Assembly: GCF_900108875.1 (NCBI RefSeq)
Contig: NZ_FNYJ01000003.1
Span: 331,969 to 395,968 of the forward strand
Direction: 5' to 3'
DNA length: 64,000 bases
From: Pseudomonas sp. NFR16
GTDB taxonomy: Bacteria > Pseudomonadota > Gammaproteobacteria > Pseudomonadales > Pseudomonadaceae
Numbering within the stretch: position 1 is the first letter of the stretch; each line of letters starts with the position of its first letter. A program made the translations under genes and the position numbers. This document shows positions 47,956 through 58,839 of the stretch, piece after piece. Under the pieces are notes generated by a model. It had not been told where the DNA came from. It saw nothing but the letters and a program-made list of their open reading frames with translations, and ran no database searches.

Positions 47956-48083
47956 CACCGGGTAGAGCGGGCCAGTGATGGCCCGCTTTCACACCCAGGC
48001 CCTAAAAAGGCACTTATTCGAGTGAAGCGTTCTCTGTCGGGTTCGACGAGAGAGCGTGCGAGTTTCAAGGTTTGGAGCGTGTT

Positions 48084-48830
48084 ATGGCTGGTCATTCCAA
48101 GTGGGCGAACATCAAGCACCGCAAAGAGCGTCAGGATGCCAAGAAAGGCAAGATCTTCACCAAGTGGATTCGTGAGCTGACGGTTGCCGCCCGGCAAGGT
48201 GGTGGCGATCCGGCGTCGAACCCGCGTTTGCGTCTGGCTCAGGACAAGGCGCTCGGCGCGAACATGAGCCGCGACATCATTGATCGCGCCATTGCCCGCG
48301 GTGCCGGCGCCGCCGATGCCGACGACATGGTCGAGCTGGGTTACGAGGGCTACGGCCCTGGTGGTGTGGCGGTGATGGTCGAAACCATGACTGACAACCG
48401 CAACCGTACGGCGGCCGCAGTTCGGCATGCGTTCAGCAAATGTGGCGGCAACCTCGGCACCGACGGTTCTGTTTCCTATCTGTTCGAGCGCAAGGGTCAG
48501 ATCTCGTTCGCGCCAGGCGTTGACGAAGACGCGCTGATGGAAGCGGCGATGGAGGCTGATGCGGACGACGTCGTGACGCACGAGGACGGCTCCATCGATG
48601 TCTTCACCTCGTTCGCCGGATTCTATGCCGTGCGCAATGCGCTGGAGGCGGCGGGCTTCAAGGCCGCTGACGCTGAAATCGTGATGCAACCGACCACCAG
48701 CGCCGTTCTGGATCTGGAGATGGCGGAGAAGGTCCTTAAACTGATCGACATGCTTGAAGACCTGGACGACGTGCAGAACGTCTATTCCAACGCTGAAATC
48801 CCGGATGACGTGATGGAGCAGCTTGGCTGA
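48084..48830 (+). CDS. yebC: YebC/PmpR-family transcription/translation factor
   Basis: 248 aa. Seen: N-terminal [27 protein letters not shown], the family signature, and the acidic central domain ([23 protein letters not shown]). In P. aeruginosa the homologue (PmpR) represses a quorum-sensing response regulator gene; other YebC proteins aid translation of proline stretches. The ATG at 48084 is chosen for the family N-terminus. Immediately upstream of ruvCAB. Confidence 0.95.
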   Translation: MAGHSKWANIKHRKERQDAKKGKIFTKWIRELTVAARQGGGDPASNPRLRLAQDKALGANMSRDIIDRAIARGAGAADADDMVELGYEGYGPGGVAVMVETMTDNRNRTAAAVRHAFSKCGGNLGTDGSVSYLFERKGQISFAPGVDEDALMEAAMEADADDVVTHEDGSIDVFTSFAGFYAVRNALEAAGFKAADAEIVMQPTTSAVLDLEMAEKVLKLIDMLEDLDDVQNVYSNAEIPDDVMEQLG

Positions 48831-48956
48831 CCGTCACTATTGTCTGGACCTGAGGCCGGAGGCACGAAGCGCTGATTCGATCATCGCTATCGGCCTCCGG
48901 CTTCTGCCTTTATGCTGCGTTCAAATGTGCGCGTCACCTCTCAAGCTGCAGGCGTT

Positions 48957-49481
48957 ATGACTCTTATTTTAGGTATCGACCCCGGTTCGCGAATCACCGG
49001 TTACGGTGTGGTGCGTGATACCGGGCGTGGCTGCGAATACGTGGCCTCCGGCTGCATCCGCACGGGCAGCGGGCTGCTGCATGAGCGCCTGCAGATCGTC
49101 TATCGCGGCGTGCGCGAGGTCATTCAGACGTATGGCCCGATGACCATGGGGATCGAAAAGGTGTTCATGGCGCGAAACGCCGATTCGGCGCTCAAGCTGG
49201 GCCAGGCCAGGGGCGCAGCCATCGTGGCCGGTGCCGAGGAGGGGTTGGAGATCGCTGAGTACACCGCGACTCAGGTCAAGCAGGCGGTGGCAGGCACGGG
49301 TGGCGCGAACAAGGATCAGGTGATGATGATGGTCATGCATTTGCTCAAACTGACCGCCAAGCCCCAGATAGATGCATCGGATGCGCTGGCGATCGCGTTG
49401 TGTCATGCGCATACCCGCTCCAGCCTGATACCGCACGGCCTCAATACTGCACGCAGTCGTGGTGGTCGGCTGCGTCTCTGA
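48957..49481 (+). CDS. ruvC: Holliday junction resolvase RuvC
   Basis: Endonuclease that cuts four-way junctions together with RuvAB. 174 aa. Seen: first catalytic Asp in [13 protein letters not shown], Glu in [10 protein letters not shown], and acidic pair in [15 protein letters not shown] near residue 140. Part of yebC-ruvC-ruvA-ruvB. Confidence 0.97.
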   Translation: MTLILGIDPGSRITGYGVVRDTGRGCEYVASGCIRTGSGLLHERLQIVYRGVREVIQTYGPMTMGIEKVFMARNADSALKLGQARGAAIVAGAEEGLEIAEYTATQVKQAVAGTGGANKDQVMMMVMHLLKLTAKPQIDASDALAIALCHAHTRSSLIPHGLNTARSRGGRLRL

Positions 49482-49595
49482 TAGCATCATTCGCTCATAA
49501 ATTTTTACTTGCGGCTCATGTGAGTCCTGCAAACATGACGGCCTGGGTTGAGCGTGGGCTAGCGCAACGACGGGCTAACGGAAAGGATCTGATAC

Positions 49596-50204
49596 GTGAT
49601 TGGACGTTTACGCGGTGCGTTGGTCGAGAAACAGCCGCCGCATCTGGTGCTTGATGTCAACGGTGTGGGGTATGAGGTAGAAGTGCCCATGACCACGCTT
49701 TATCGTCTGCCTCATCTGGGCGAAACCGTGACGCTGCATACGCATCTGGTGGTCCGCGAGGACGCTCATTTGCTGTTCGGTTTCTATGAGAAGCGCGATC
49801 GCGAGATGTTTCGCGAACTGATCCGGCTCAATGGCGTAGGTCCCAAGCTGGCGCTGGCCTTGATGTCGACGCTGGAAGTCGACGAACTGGTGCGTTGCGT
49901 GCAGGCTCAGGATACCTCGGCGCTGACTCGCGTTCCGGGCGTTGGCAAGAAGACCGCCGAACGTTTGCTGGTCGAGCTGAAAGATCGCTTCAAGGCCTGG
50001 GATGCGTTGCCAGGCACCTTCGCACTGGTGTCCGAGGGGCCGGGGGCACCGACGCCGGTGGCGACTGCCGAATCCGATGCCGTCAGCGCGCTGATTTCCC
50101 TGGGCTACAAGCCGCAGGAAGCCAGCAAGGCGGTCACGGCCATCAAGGACAAGAATCTGAGCAGCGAAGATCTGATTCGCCGCGCACTCAAGGGGATGCT
50201 GTAA
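49596..50204 (+). CDS. ruvA: Holliday junction branch-migration protein RuvA
   Basis: Tetrameric junction-binding protein that loads RuvB. 202 aa: OB-fold domain I ([31 protein letters not shown]), two helix-hairpin-helix motifs ([13 protein letters not shown] and [13 protein letters not shown]), and the C-terminal RuvB-contacting domain III. GTG start after GAAAGGATC. Its stop is followed at once by ruvB. Confidence 0.98.
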   Translation: MIGRLRGALVEKQPPHLVLDVNGVGYEVEVPMTTLYRLPHLGETVTLHTHLVVREDAHLLFGFYEKRDREMFRELIRLNGVGPKLALALMSTLEVDELVRCVQAQDTSALTRVPGVGKKTAERLLVELKDRFKAWDALPGTFALVSEGPGAPTPVATAESDAVSALISLGYKPQEASKAVTAIKDKNLSSEDLIRRALKGML

Positions 50205-51257
50205 GTGATTGAAGCTGACCGTCTGATCGCCGCGACCGGGCGTGACCGTGACGAGCAACTGGATCGTGCGATCCGGCCGCTGAGCCTGGCCGACTATATC
50301 GGCCAGCCGACCGTGCGTGAGCAGATGGAATTGTTCATCCAGGCCGCCCGCGGGCGCAACGAAGCGCTTGATCACACCCTGATTTTCGGGCCGCCGGGCC
50401 TCGGCAAGACCACCCTGGCCAACATCATCGCCCAGGAAATGTCGGTGTCCATCAAGAGCACCTCCGGTCCGGTGCTCGAGCGCCCCGGCGACCTTGCGGC
50501 GATCCTGACCAATCTCGAACCCCACGACGTGCTGTTCATCGACGAAATCCACCGGCTGTCGCCCATCGTTGAAGAAGTGCTCTATCCGGCGATGGAGGAT
50601 TTTCAGCTCGACATCATGATCGGAGAAGGGCCGGCGGCCCGTTCCATCAAACTGGATTTGCCGCCGTTCACGCTCGTGGGCGCAACGACCCGTGCCGGCA
50701 TGCTGACCAATCCTCTGCGCGACCGCTTCGGCATCGTTCAGCGTCTGGAGTTCTACAGCACCGCAGACCTTGCCACCATCGTGTCGCGTTCGGCCGGTAT
50801 TCTGGGTCTGCACATCGAGGATGAGGGTGCGTTCGAAATTGCCCGGCGTGCACGGGGCACCCCGCGTATCGCCAACCGCTTGCTGCGCCGGGTGCGCGAT
50901 TTTGCCGAAGTGCGCGCCAAAGGACAGATCACCAAGGCGATCGCAGACCTGGCGCTCAATCTGCTCGATGTCGATGAGCGCGGTTTCGATCATCAGGACC
51001 GGCGACTGTTGCTGACGATGATCGAGAAGTTCGATGGCGGGCCGGTGGGTGTCGACAACCTTGCGGCCGCCATCAGCGAAGAACGGCATACCATCGAGGA
51101 CGTCCTGGAACCCTATTTGATCCAGCAAGGCTATATGATGCGCACACCTCGCGGGCGCATGGTCACGCGTCACGCCTACCTGCATTTCGGGCTGAACATT
51201 CCTTCGCGAATGGGGGAGCGGCCGGTTGCCGATGAATTGGTCGAAGATGACGAATAA
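50205..51257 (+). CDS. ruvB: Holliday junction helicase RuvB
   Basis: AAA+ hexameric motor driving branch migration. 350 aa. Seen: Walker [12 protein letters not shown] near residue 60, Walker [11 protein letters not shown], sensor [10 protein letters not shown], and a C-terminal winged helix. GTG start at the base after the ruvA stop. Confidence 0.98.
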   Translation: MIEADRLIAATGRDRDEQLDRAIRPLSLADYIGQPTVREQMELFIQAARGRNEALDHTLIFGPPGLGKTTLANIIAQEMSVSIKSTSGPVLERPGDLAAILTNLEPHDVLFIDEIHRLSPIVEEVLYPAMEDFQLDIMIGEGPAARSIKLDLPPFTLVGATTRAGMLTNPLRDRFGIVQRLEFYSTADLATIVSRSAGILGLHIEDEGAFEIARRARGTPRIANRLLRRVRDFAEVRAKGQITKAIADLALNLLDVDERGFDHQDRRLLLTMIEKFDGGPVGVDNLAAAISEERHTIEDVLEPYLIQQGYMMRTPRGRMVTRHAYLHFGLNIPSRMGERPVADELVEDDE

Positions 51258-51395
51258 AGATGACGCTGACCGATTTATTCGTACGTTTCATGGTCAGACG
51301 GGCAGTCGCTGGATTACGGCCTGCCGTCTGGCGCTAAAAACGATGAAAAACAGTTGCCTGGCCGGATTGGCAACCTGAGGAGTAAGCACTAGAGT

Positions 51396-51866
51396 ATGCG
51401 CGCGCAAAACGGGGCTCAGTCGTTCGCACATCGTTGTCGCGTTTATTACGAGGACACCGATGCCGGCGGCATCGTTTACTACGTCAATTACCTGAAATTC
51501 ATGGAACGGGCTCGTACCGAGCGGTTGCGCGAGCTGGGTTTCGCCCAGTCGGCAATGGCGGGTGTCGAGAACCTGTTGTTCGTCGTCCATTCCAGCGAGG
51601 CTCGTTACCACAAGCCGGCGCGGCTGGACGATGAGCTGCTGATCAGCGCCGAAGTGATCGAATTGAACCGCGCCAGCCTGCGCTTTCAGCAACAGGTCAG
51701 GCGGGCTGCGGATGATGTGCTGCTCTGCGAAGGGCAGTTTTTGGTGGCGTGTGTGCGCGCCGATAGTTTGAAACCCCGGGCCATTCCCGAAGCTCTGCGC
51801 ACGGCCTTTGCCGGTCAGGGCGGCGCGGGTACACATTCAGAGCAGGAGATACAGCGTGGAAGCTAA
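51396..51866 (+). CDS. ybgC: Tol-Pal-associated acyl-CoA thioesterase YbgC
   Basis: Hot-dog-fold thioesterase, first gene of the tol-pal operon; E. coli YbgC acts on short-chain acyl-CoA and interacts with phospholipid enzymes. 156 aa. Seen: [28 protein letters not shown], with the catalytic Asp and Tyr/His region of the 4-hydroxybenzoyl-CoA thioesterase family. Its 3' end overlaps tolQ by 11 bp. Confidence 0.95.
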   Translation: MRAQNGAQSFAHRCRVYYEDTDAGGIVYYVNYLKFMERARTERLRELGFAQSAMAGVENLLFVVHSSEARYHKPARLDDELLISAEVIELNRASLRFQQQVRRAADDVLLCEGQFLVACVRADSLKPRAIPEALRTAFAGQGGAGTHSEQEIQRGS

Positions 51867-52551
51867 CGTCGTCGACCATTCCTCCATGTGGAGTTTGGTC
51901 AGCAATGCCAGCGTGGTCGTACAGTTGGTCATGCTGATCCTGGTGGCCGCCTCGGTCACCTCGTGGATCATGATTTTTCAGCGCAGCGCCATGCTGCGCG
52001 CCGGGCGCCGGGCGCTGGACAGCTTCGAAGAGCGTTTCTGGTCAGGTATCGACCTGTCCAAACTGTATCGTCAGGCAGGCAGCAATCCTGATCCCGATTC
52101 TGGCGTGGAGCAGATTTTCCGTGCCGGTTTCAAGGAGTTTTCGCGCCTGCGTCAGCAACCGGGCGTGGACCCGGATGCAGTGATGGAGGGTGTGGCTCGC
52201 GCCATGCGCGTTGCCATTTCCCGCGAGGAAGAAAAGCTCGAGCAGAGCCTGCCGTTCCTGGCGACCGTCGGTTCCACCAGCCCGTATGTCGGCCTGTTCG
52301 GTACCGTATGGGGGATCATGAACTCATTCCGTGGTCTGGCCACTGCGCAGCAGGCCACTCTCGCCACCGTGGCACCGGGTATCGCCGAAGCGCTGATCGC
52401 TACCGCCATCGGCCTGTTCGCTGCGATTCCTGCAGTAATTGCCTATAACCGTTTCGCCGCGCGCGGTGAGAACCTGATTGGCCGTTACTACACATTCGCC
52501 GACGAATTCCAGGCGATCCTGCACCGTAAAGTGCACACCAGCGAAGACTGA
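51856..52551 (+). CDS. tolQ: Tol-Pal system protein TolQ
   Basis: Inner-membrane subunit that, with TolR, uses the proton gradient to energise TolA for outer-membrane constriction during division. 231 aa with three membrane helices (about 16-36, 135-155, 170-190). GTG start ([17 protein letters not shown]) behind AGGAG, inside the end of ybgC. Confidence 0.97.
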   Translation: MEANVVDHSSMWSLVSNASVVVQLVMLILVAASVTSWIMIFQRSAMLRAGRRALDSFEERFWSGIDLSKLYRQAGSNPDPDSGVEQIFRAGFKEFSRLRQQPGVDPDAVMEGVARAMRVAISREEEKLEQSLPFLATVGSTSPYVGLFGTVWGIMNSFRGLATAQQATLATVAPGIAEALIATAIGLFAAIPAVIAYNRFAARGENLIGRYYTFADEFQAILHRKVHTSED

Positions 52552-52565
52552 GCAGGTATTTCCCA

Positions 52566-53030
52566 ATGGCTTTAATCGCTCGCGGCCGACGCGGCAAACG
52601 CAAGCCGGTCGCCGAAATGAACGTGGTGCCTTACATCGACGTGATGCTGGTGCTGCTGGTCATCTTCATGGTGACGGCTCCAATGATCAACCAGGGCGTG
52701 AAAGTGGATCTGCCGAAGGTCTCCAGCGAGGCTTTGCCGCAGGACAACAACAATCAGGTCCTGACCATTTCGATCAAGGCTGACAAGACCTACTACTGGA
52801 ACCTTGGCAGCGAAGTCGATACCGACAAACAGATGGACAAGGCCATGACCTTGCCGCAGCTGACCAGCGCCGTGACGAAAATCATCGCGGCCGGTCGTGA
52901 GGCGGGCAAGCAGACTCAGGTGTTCATTCGTGGCGACAAAACCGTCGACTATGGTGCCGTCATGGGCACGATGGGCGGGTTGCAGAAGGCCGGAGTCGGG
53001 AACGTTGGTTTGATTACCGAGGCGCCCTGA
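52566..53030 (+). CDS. tolR: Tol-Pal system protein TolR
   Basis: ExbD-like partner of TolQ. 154 aa: cytosolic tail (RRGKRKPVAEMNVVPYIDV) with the proton-path Asp in the single membrane helix (YIDVMLVLLVIFMVTA), and a periplasmic domain. Stop overlaps the tolA start (TGATG). Confidence 0.97.
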   Translation: MALIARGRRGKRKPVAEMNVVPYIDVMLVLLVIFMVTAPMINQGVKVDLPKVSSEALPQDNNNQVLTISIKADKTYYWNLGSEVDTDKQMDKAMTLPQLTSAVTKIIAAGREAGKQTQVFIRGDKTVDYGAVMGTMGGLQKAGVGNVGLITEAP

Positions 53031-54100
53031 TGCAGCCGATTCGAGAGCCGTCTGCCTCGGAAAGCTACTTCTGGCCCTCTGTCTGGGCTGTTGCGCTGCA
53101 CGTCCTGATTTTTGGCCTGTTGTTCGTCAGCTTCGCGATGACACCCGAGCTGCCTGAGGCAAAGCCTATCGTTCAGGCAACGCTCTATCAGTTGAAGTCC
53201 AAGAGTCAGGCGACCACCCAGACCAACCAGAAGCTTGCTGGCGAGGCGAAGAAATCCGCTGCACGACAGACTGAAGTCGAGCAGATGGAGCAGAAAAAAG
53301 TTGAGCAAGAGGCGATAAAGGCGGCGGAACAAAAGAAAGCCGATGCCGCTCAAAAAGCCGAAGAACAGAAGGCCGAGGAAGCCAAGAAAGCGGAAGAGGC
53401 CAAAAAAGCCGACGACGCCAAGAAAGCCGAAGCCAAAAAAGCGGACGACGCCAAGAAAGCCGCCGAAGAGAAACAACTGGCTGATATAGCCAAGAAGAAA
53501 GCCGAAGACGACGCGAAGAAAAAGGCCGAAGAAGACGCCAAGCGCGCGGCCGCTGAGGAAGCCAAGAAACAGGCTGCCGAGGACGCGAAGAAACAGGCTG
53601 CAGAAGACGCCAAGAAAAAGGCTGCCGAAGACGCGAAGAAGAAAGCGGCTGAGGATGCCAAGAAAAAGGCTGCTGACGACGCGAAGAAGAAAGCCCAGGA
53701 TGCTGCCCGTAAATCGGCGGAAGATAAGAAGGCGCAAGCATTGGCCGATCTGCTTTCCGACAAGCCGGAACGCCAACAGGCGCTGGCCGATGAACAGGGC
53801 GACGAGGTTGCGGGCAGCTTCGATGACTTGATTCGCTCGCGGGCTGCGGAAGGCTGGGCACGTCCACCTTCAGCGCGCAAAGGCATGACAGTCGTGTTGC
53901 AGATCGCAATGTTGCCGGACGGCACGATCACTTCGGTGAGCGTAAGCAAGTCCAGCGGCGATGGTCCGTTCGACAGTTCGGCAGTAGCAGCGGTCAAGAA
54001 CATTGGTCGTTTGACAGAGATGCAGGGGCTGAAACCTTCGGATTTCGCGCCTTACCGTTCATTCAAGATGACATTCACACCTGAGGACCTAGCCTTGTGA
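53030..54100 (+). CDS. tolA: Tol-Pal system protein TolA
   Basis: Periplasm-spanning protein linking TolQR to Pal and TolB. 356 aa: one membrane anchor (about 16-36); a long low-complexity Lys/Ala/Glu/Asp coiled coil (about 58-245) made of AEDAKKK-type repeats; and a C-terminal globular domain III (about 262-356, [18 protein letters not shown]...). Repeat copy number varies among strains in this family. Overlaps tolB start (GTGA). Confidence 0.96.
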   Translation: MQPIREPSASESYFWPSVWAVALHVLIFGLLFVSFAMTPELPEAKPIVQATLYQLKSKSQATTQTNQKLAGEAKKSAARQTEVEQMEQKKVEQEAIKAAEQKKADAAQKAEEQKAEEAKKAEEAKKADDAKKAEAKKADDAKKAAEEKQLADIAKKKAEDDAKKKAEEDAKRAAAEEAKKQAAEDAKKQAAEDAKKKAAEDAKKKAAEDAKKKAADDAKKKAQDAARKSAEDKKAQALADLLSDKPERQQALADEQGDEVAGSFDDLIRSRAAEGWARPPSARKGMTVVLQIAMLPDGTITSVSVSKSSGDGPFDSSAVAAVKNIGRLTEMQGLKPSDFAPYRSFKMTFTPEDLAL

Positions 54101-55398
54101 TTAACCTTCTTCGAGGATTGCTTGTCGTTCTTTGTTGCGCAGCGGGTTTCGCCGCTGCCGACGAAAAGAACATTCTGGTCACAAGCGGCAGTGACCGCGC
54201 CACGCCTATTGCAGTCGTGCCATTTGGCTTGCAGGGCGGCAGCGTTCTGCCGGAAGACATGGCTCAGATCATCGGCAATGACTTGCTGAACTCTGGCTAC
54301 TACTCGCCGATTCCAAAGGAAAACATGATCAGCCAGCCTAGTCAGGCGAGCGAAGTCATCTTCCGCGACTGGAAAGCCCTGGGCGCCCAGTACGTCATGG
54401 TGGGCAGCATCACCCCTGCCGGTGGTCGTCTTCAGGTTCAATACGCGCTGTTCAACGTGGCCACCGAACAGCAGGTGCTGACCGGTAACGTGACCGGCAC
54501 CAATGATCAGTTGCGTGACATGGCGCACTACATCGCCGACCAGTCGTTCGAAAAACTGACCGGCATCAAGGGCGCGTTCTCCACTCGCATGTTGTACGTC
54601 ACTGCGGAGCGCTTCGCGGCGAACAACACTCGCTACACGCTGCAACGTTCGGACTATGACGGCGCCCGCGCCGTGACCTTGCTGCAATCGCGCGAGCCCA
54701 TCCTGTCGCCTCGCTTCGCGCCGGACGGCAAACGCATCGCCTATGTGTCGTTCGAGCAGAAGCGTCCACGCATCTTCGTTCAGCACATCGATACTGGCCG
54801 CCGTGAGCAGATCACCAACTTCGAAGGCCTGAACGGTGCACCGGCGTGGTCTCCGGACGGCAGCAAGCTGGCGATGGTGCTGTCCAAGGACGGCAACCCC
54901 GAAATCTACGTGATGAATCTGGCGTCTCGTCAGTTGTCGCGTGTGACCAATGATTCGTCCATCGACACCGAACCTTTCTTCGGTAAAGACGGTTCGACGC
55001 TTTATTTCACTTCCGATCGCGGCGGCAAGCCACAGATCTATAAAACCAGCATTAATGGTGGCGGCGCCGAGCGTGTCACTTTCATCGGTAACTACAACGC
55101 CAACCCTAAGTTGTCGGCTGATGAAAAGACGCTCGTGATGATCCATCGTCAAGATGGTTTCACCAACTTCAAGGTAGCGGCTCAGGATTTGCAGCGCGGT
55201 AGCGTAAAAATCCTCACAGACAGCAACCTTGATGAGTCGCCTACTGTTGCGCCCAACGGCACCATGGTAATCTACGCCACCCGCCAGCAGGGCCGGGGAG
55301 TCTTGATGCTCGTGTCCATTAACGGACGCGTAAGGCTCCCGCTTCCTACCGCTCAAGGCGAAGTCAGAGAACCTTCCTGGTCCCCTTACCTGAACTGA
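54097..55398 (+). CDS. tolB: Tol-Pal system protein TolB
   Basis: Periplasmic protein with a signal peptide (about 1-21) ending AAA, an N-terminal alpha/beta domain and a six-bladed beta-propeller with PDG/WSPDGS repeats ([42 protein letters not shown]). Binds Pal and TolA. GTG start within the tolA stop. Confidence 0.97.
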   Translation: MINLLRGLLVVLCCAAGFAAADEKNILVTSGSDRATPIAVVPFGLQGGSVLPEDMAQIIGNDLLNSGYYSPIPKENMISQPSQASEVIFRDWKALGAQYVMVGSITPAGGRLQVQYALFNVATEQQVLTGNVTGTNDQLRDMAHYIADQSFEKLTGIKGAFSTRMLYVTAERFAANNTRYTLQRSDYDGARAVTLLQSREPILSPRFAPDGKRIAYVSFEQKRPRIFVQHIDTGRREQITNFEGLNGAPAWSPDGSKLAMVLSKDGNPEIYVMNLASRQLSRVTNDSSIDTEPFFGKDGSTLYFTSDRGGKPQIYKTSINGGGAERVTFIGNYNANPKLSADEKTLVMIHRQDGFTNFKVAAQDLQRGSVKILTDSNLDESPTVAPNGTMVIYATRQQGRGVLMLVSINGRVRLPLPTAQGEVREPSWSPYLN

Positions 55399-55450
55399 CG
55401 CGGCGCTTTACGTTTTACTTAACACACTGGGGTTCATTAGGAGTTTCACG

Positions 55451-55951
55451 ATGGAAATGCTGAAGTTTGGTAAATTTGCTGCGCTGGCTCTGGCCATGGC
55501 TGTAGCTGTAGGTTGCTCGTCCAAAGGCGGCGACAATGCCGGTGAAGGCGCTGCTGTAGATCCAAACGCTGGTTACGGCGCAAACACGGGTGCCGTTGAC
55601 GGCTCCCTGAGCGAAGAAGCTGCTCTGCGCGCAATCACCACTTTCTACTTCGAATACGACAGTTCTGACCTGAAACCAGAAGCCATGCGCGCTCTGGACG
55701 TTCACGCCAAGGACCTGAAAGCCAACGGCGCTCGCGTAGTTCTGGAAGGTAACACCGACGAACGCGGTACTCGCGAATACAACCTGGCACTGGGCGAGCG
55801 TCGTGCGAAAGCCGTTCAACGCTACCTGGTTCTGCAAGGCGTTTCGCCAGCCCAGCTGGAAATCGTTTCCTACGGTGAAGAGCGTCCAGTTGCTACCGGC
55901 AACGACGAGCAATCCTGGGCTCAAAACCGTCGCGTCGAACTGCGTAAGTAA
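55451..55951 (+). CDS. pal: Peptidoglycan-associated lipoprotein Pal/OprL
   Basis: Outer-membrane lipoprotein that ties the membrane to peptidoglycan. 166 aa with lipobox AVGC (lipidated Cys near residue 22), a flexible Gly/Ala linker and an OmpA-like peptidoglycan-binding domain ([19 protein letters not shown], the TD...R motif). This is the OprL of Pseudomonas. Preceded by AGGAGTTTCACG. Confidence 0.97.
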   Translation: MEMLKFGKFAALALAMAVAVGCSSKGGDNAGEGAAVDPNAGYGANTGAVDGSLSEEAALRAITTFYFEYDSSDLKPEAMRALDVHAKDLKANGARVVLEGNTDERGTREYNLALGERRAKAVQRYLVLQGVSPAQLEIVSYGEERPVATGNDEQSWAQNRRVELRK

Positions 55952-55957
55952 TTTGAC

Positions 55958-56785
55958 ATGCGAACGTGCCGCCGTGCTTTAACCGTTTTGGCTCTCACCC
56001 TTCCTCTTGCAGCGATGGGTGCGGTTCCTGTGGTCGATGACAACTCTGGCTCTGCTGGCAGCAGTTATCCGCCATCAGGTTATGGTACGGCCGGCGCCTA
56101 CGCCGGAGGGGGGGCTACGGCCCAACCTTCGGCGCAAGGTCAGCTGTTCATGCAGTTGCAACAAATGCAGGATGAAATTTCGCGCTTGCGCGGAATCGTC
56201 GAAGTCCAGCAGAACGATATCCAGCAGATGAAACAGGAAGCGCTGGATCGTTACAAAGACCTCGATTCCCGCATCGGAGCTGGCGGCGCTGCCGCACCAG
56301 CTGCCAACAATTCTTCTTCCGACGGCGCAGTCAATGCCGGCGGAAATTCCGTGGCGCCTGCCGCTGGTGGAGCCTCTCAGGCCCCCCAGACCAGCAGCGA
56401 ACCGGGCGATCCGGCGAAAGAGAAGCTCTACTACGACGCTGCTTTCGACCTGATCAAAGCCAAGGATTTCGACAAGGCAAGCCAGGCATTCGCCGCTTTC
56501 CTGCGTAAATACCCTAACAGTCAGTACGCCGGTAATGCACAGTATTGGCTGGGTGAAGTCAATCTGGCCAAAGGCGACCTTCAAGGTGCCGGTCAGGCCT
56601 TTGCCAAGGTCAGCCAGTTGTACCCGAAGCACGCCAAGGTGCCTGACTCGCTGTATAAGCTTGCCGATGTCGAGCGCCGCCTGGGGCACACCGACAAGGT
56701 CAAAGGCATCTTGCAACAGGTTGTCGCCCAGTACCCCGGTACTTCGGCTGCACAACTGGCGCAGCGGGACCTTCAGCGCCTCTGA
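55958..56785 (+). CDS. cpoB: Cell division coordinator CpoB
   Basis: Periplasmic protein coordinating peptidoglycan synthesis with Tol-Pal constriction. 275 aa: signal peptide (1 to about 20), a trimerising coiled coil (QLFMQLQQMQDEISRLRGIVEVQQNDI), a Gly/Ser/Ala-rich linker, and C-terminal TPR repeats (YYDAAFDLIKAKDFDKASQAF, QYWLGEVNLAKGDLQGA). Last gene of the tol-pal operon; terminator follows. Confidence 0.95.
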   Translation: MRTCRRALTVLALTLPLAAMGAVPVVDDNSGSAGSSYPPSGYGTAGAYAGGGATAQPSAQGQLFMQLQQMQDEISRLRGIVEVQQNDIQQMKQEALDRYKDLDSRIGAGGAAAPAANNSSSDGAVNAGGNSVAPAAGGASQAPQTSSEPGDPAKEKLYYDAAFDLIKAKDFDKASQAFAAFLRKYPNSQYAGNAQYWLGEVNLAKGDLQGAGQAFAKVSQLYPKHAKVPDSLYKLADVERRLGHTDKVKGILQQVVAQYPGTSAAQLAQRDLQRL

Positions 56786-56813
56786 CTGCTGTCGATTTGA
56801 CCTCTGGTTCAAG

Positions 56814-56839
56814 AAAGCCGCGCGTTGCGCGGCTTTTTT
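56814..56839 (+). terminator. tol-pal operon terminator
   Basis: AAAGCCGCGC/GCGCGGCTTT stem with TTGC-type loop and T run, about 30 bp after cpoB. Confidence 0.9.
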
Positions 56840-56963
56840 CGTTAGAATCTCGCACCCGAAATTCCGGTATTGATTACGCTTCTGTGGATTCTGCGAGCGC
56901 AGGGTGCACAAAAGTGCCTGACGGAGGCGGATGGCCTGTTTAGCCGTTACGCCCGTGGCCCCT

Positions 56964-57611
56964 ATGCAAGACACATTACGAATCACCGAAGTCTTTTATT
57001 CGTTGCAGGGTGAAACGCGCACGGCAGGCTTGCCTACCGTTTTCGTCCGTTTGACCGGCTGTCCTTTGCGCTGCGGTTATTGCGACAGCGAATACGCATT
57101 CAGTGGCGGCACCATCCAGACACTCGACTCGCTCATGGAGCAGGTCGCTGGATACCGCCCGCGCTATGTCTGCGTCACAGGCGGCGAACCGCTGGCTCAG
57201 CCCAACGCGATCCCGCTGCTCCAGCGGCTGTGTGACGCCGGCTACGAAGTTTCTCTGGAGACCAGCGGTGCGCTGGACATTTCCCGGGTCGATCCGCGGG
57301 TCAGTCGCGTGGTCGATCTCAAGACGCCGGGCTCCAAAGAGGTCGCGCGTAACCGCTACGAGAACATCGACCTGCTGACGCGGAACGATCAGGCCAAGTT
57401 CGTTATTTGCTCTCGCGAAGACTACGACTGGGCTGTCTCGAAGATCATCCAGTACGGACTGGATCGCCGTGCCGGTGAAGTGTTGTTTTCGCCGGTGCAT
57501 CGCGACCTGAATGCGCGTGATCTGGCGGACTGGATCGTCGCCGACAATCTGCCAGTGCGCCTGCAACTGCAGCTGCACAAAATTCTCTGGAACGATGAGC
57601 CGGGGCGCTGA
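56964..57611 (+). CDS. queE: 7-carboxy-7-deazaguanine synthase QueE
   Basis: Radical-SAM enzyme in preQ0/queuosine synthesis. 215 aa. Seen: [23 protein letters not shown] followed by CPLRCGYC (CX3CX2C) and CVTGGEPL. The start at 56964 (MQDTLRITE) is the family one; an in-frame ATG at 56931 sits 3 nt after GGAGG and would add 11 residues. Upstream of queC. Confidence 0.96.
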   Translation: MQDTLRITEVFYSLQGETRTAGLPTVFVRLTGCPLRCGYCDSEYAFSGGTIQTLDSLMEQVAGYRPRYVCVTGGEPLAQPNAIPLLQRLCDAGYEVSLETSGALDISRVDPRVSRVVDLKTPGSKEVARNRYENIDLLTRNDQAKFVICSREDYDWAVSKIIQYGLDRRAGEVLFSPVHRDLNARDLADWIVADNLPVRLQLQLHKILWNDEPGR

Positions 57612-57627
57612 GATGAGGGAAGACCTG

Positions 57628-58302
57628 ATGACTGAGAAAAGAGCGGTAATCCTGCTGTCCGGCGGGCTCGATTCGGCCACGGTCGTGGCGATGGCGAAAG
57701 CCGAGGGCTTCACCTGCTACACCATGAGCTTCGACTACGGTCAGCGTCACCGCGCCGAGTTGCAGGCGGCCGAGCGGGTAGCGAAGGATCTGGGAGTCGT
57801 CGAGCACAAGGTGATCGGCCTCAACCTGAACGGCATTGGTGGCTCGGCATTGACCGACAGCAGCATTGCGGTCCCTGAAACACCGGGCGAAGGCATTCCG
57901 GTGACCTATGTTCCAGCGCGCAATACGGTTTTTCTTTCGCTGGCGCTGGGCTGGGCTGAGGTTCTGGGCGCTCGCGACATCTTCATCGGTGTGAACGCAG
58001 TGGATTACTCCGGCTACCCGGATTGCCGTCCCGAGTTCGTCGAGTCGTTCGAGCGGATGGCGAACCTGGCGACCAAAGCAGGCGTGGAAGGGCAGGGCTT
58101 TACCATTCAGGCGCCGCTGCAGATGCTCAGCAAAGCTGACATCGTCAGAGCGGGTACGCGCCTGGGCGTTGATTACGGGCTCACCGTTTCCTGCTATCAG
58201 GCTGACGATGAAGGCCGTGCGTGTGGCAAATGCGACAGCTGCCGCCTGCGTGCTGAAGGCTTCGCGGCCGCCGGTGTGAATGATCCAACCAGATATTTTT
58301 GA
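57628..58302 (+). CDS. queC: 7-cyano-7-deazaguanine synthase QueC
   Basis: ATP-dependent conversion of CDG to preQ0. 224 aa. Seen: PP-loop [25 protein letters not shown], and zinc-binding [10 protein letters not shown] near the C-terminus. The ATG at 57628 (MTEKRAV) has GAGGGAAG upstream; another ATG at 57613 is in frame but less well placed. Co-transcribed with queE. Confidence 0.97.
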   Translation: MTEKRAVILLSGGLDSATVVAMAKAEGFTCYTMSFDYGQRHRAELQAAERVAKDLGVVEHKVIGLNLNGIGGSALTDSSIAVPETPGEGIPVTYVPARNTVFLSLALGWAEVLGARDIFIGVNAVDYSGYPDCRPEFVESFERMANLATKAGVEGQGFTIQAPLQMLSKADIVRAGTRLGVDYGLTVSCYQADDEGRACGKCDSCRLRAEGFAAAGVNDPTRYF

Positions 58303-58320
58303 TTTTTTTGCAATCGGGTG

Positions 58321-58348
58321 TTGAATTACTGAGAAAAATCAGTAATAT
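58321..58348 (+). promoter_or_regulatory. tRNA-Lys promoter
   Basis: TTGAAT (58321-58326) and TAATAT (58343-58348) separated by 16 bp, 17 bp before the mature tRNA 5' end. Confidence 0.7.
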
Positions 58349-58365
58349 ACGCGCCACCACGAAGC

Positions 58366-58441
58366 GGGTCGTTAGCTCAGTTGGTAGAGCAGTTGGCTTT
58401 TAACCAATTGGTCGTAGGTTCGAATCCTACACGACCCACCA
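58366..58441 (+). tRNA. tRNA-Lys (UUU)
   Basis: 76 nt from GGGTCGTTAGCTCAG to CGACCCACCA, anticodon UUU in GGCTTTTAACC, encoded CCA. In P. aeruginosa the tRNA-Lys gene beside queC is a well known integration site of genomic islands. Here no island follows. Confidence 0.98.
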
Positions 58442-58446
58442 TCTTC

Positions 58447-58492
58447 AAAACCCGAGAGGTCCACGAAAGTGTGAATTCTCGGGTTTTTTTTT
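58447..58492 (+). terminator. tRNA-Lys terminator
   Basis: AAAACCCGAGA/TCTCGGGTTTT stem with a 19-nt loop and a nine-T run. Confidence 0.87.
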
Positions 58493-58839
58493 GCCCTCGA
58501 TTTTCCGAAGCGTTTATTGGCCTTTCGTGTGGAGCTTGCCGGGAAGCGGGACTTCGGCACTGCACCGCAGCACCCGCAGGCGTACGCAGCGCTCGGTAAG
58601 TGATCGCTCAACAGGTTGCATGGTACATTCGCCGCCGCTTTGCGCGACCCTTCTCATCGATCCTCAAAAGATCGTCAAGTGGGAGGGGAGTGTGCAGCGG
58701 ATCCCTATCGACGCACGCTCCACGAAGCGTGCGCAAGGCCGGAAACTCCATGACCGTGAGGGTTTTCCGCCGCAATTGTTGCCTGATGTACAGGTGTAAA
58801 CTCGACGTTCGCGCTAACGCGCATTCAGGGCCTGCGAAC
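58493..58839. other. tRNA-Lys to nadA intergenic region
   Basis: About 350 bp without a supported gene. It should contain the nadA promoter. No integrase, att repeat of the tRNA 3' end or other mobile-element remnant was seen by eye. Confidence 0.5.

Noticed and set aside
46039..47958. 639-codon open frame opposite aspS
   Set aside because: Same kind of antisense artefact; aspS is unambiguous on the plus strand.
48855..48901. GCCGGAGGC/GCCTCCGGC inverted repeat between yebC and ruvC as terminator
   Set aside because: The loop is about 29 nt and no T run follows; it may be structural, but terminator function is not supported.
52949..54003. Antisense frames through tolA rich in Leu/Phe or Ser/Ala
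   Set aside because: They reflect the complement of the tolA Lys/Ala/Glu repeat, not real membrane proteins.
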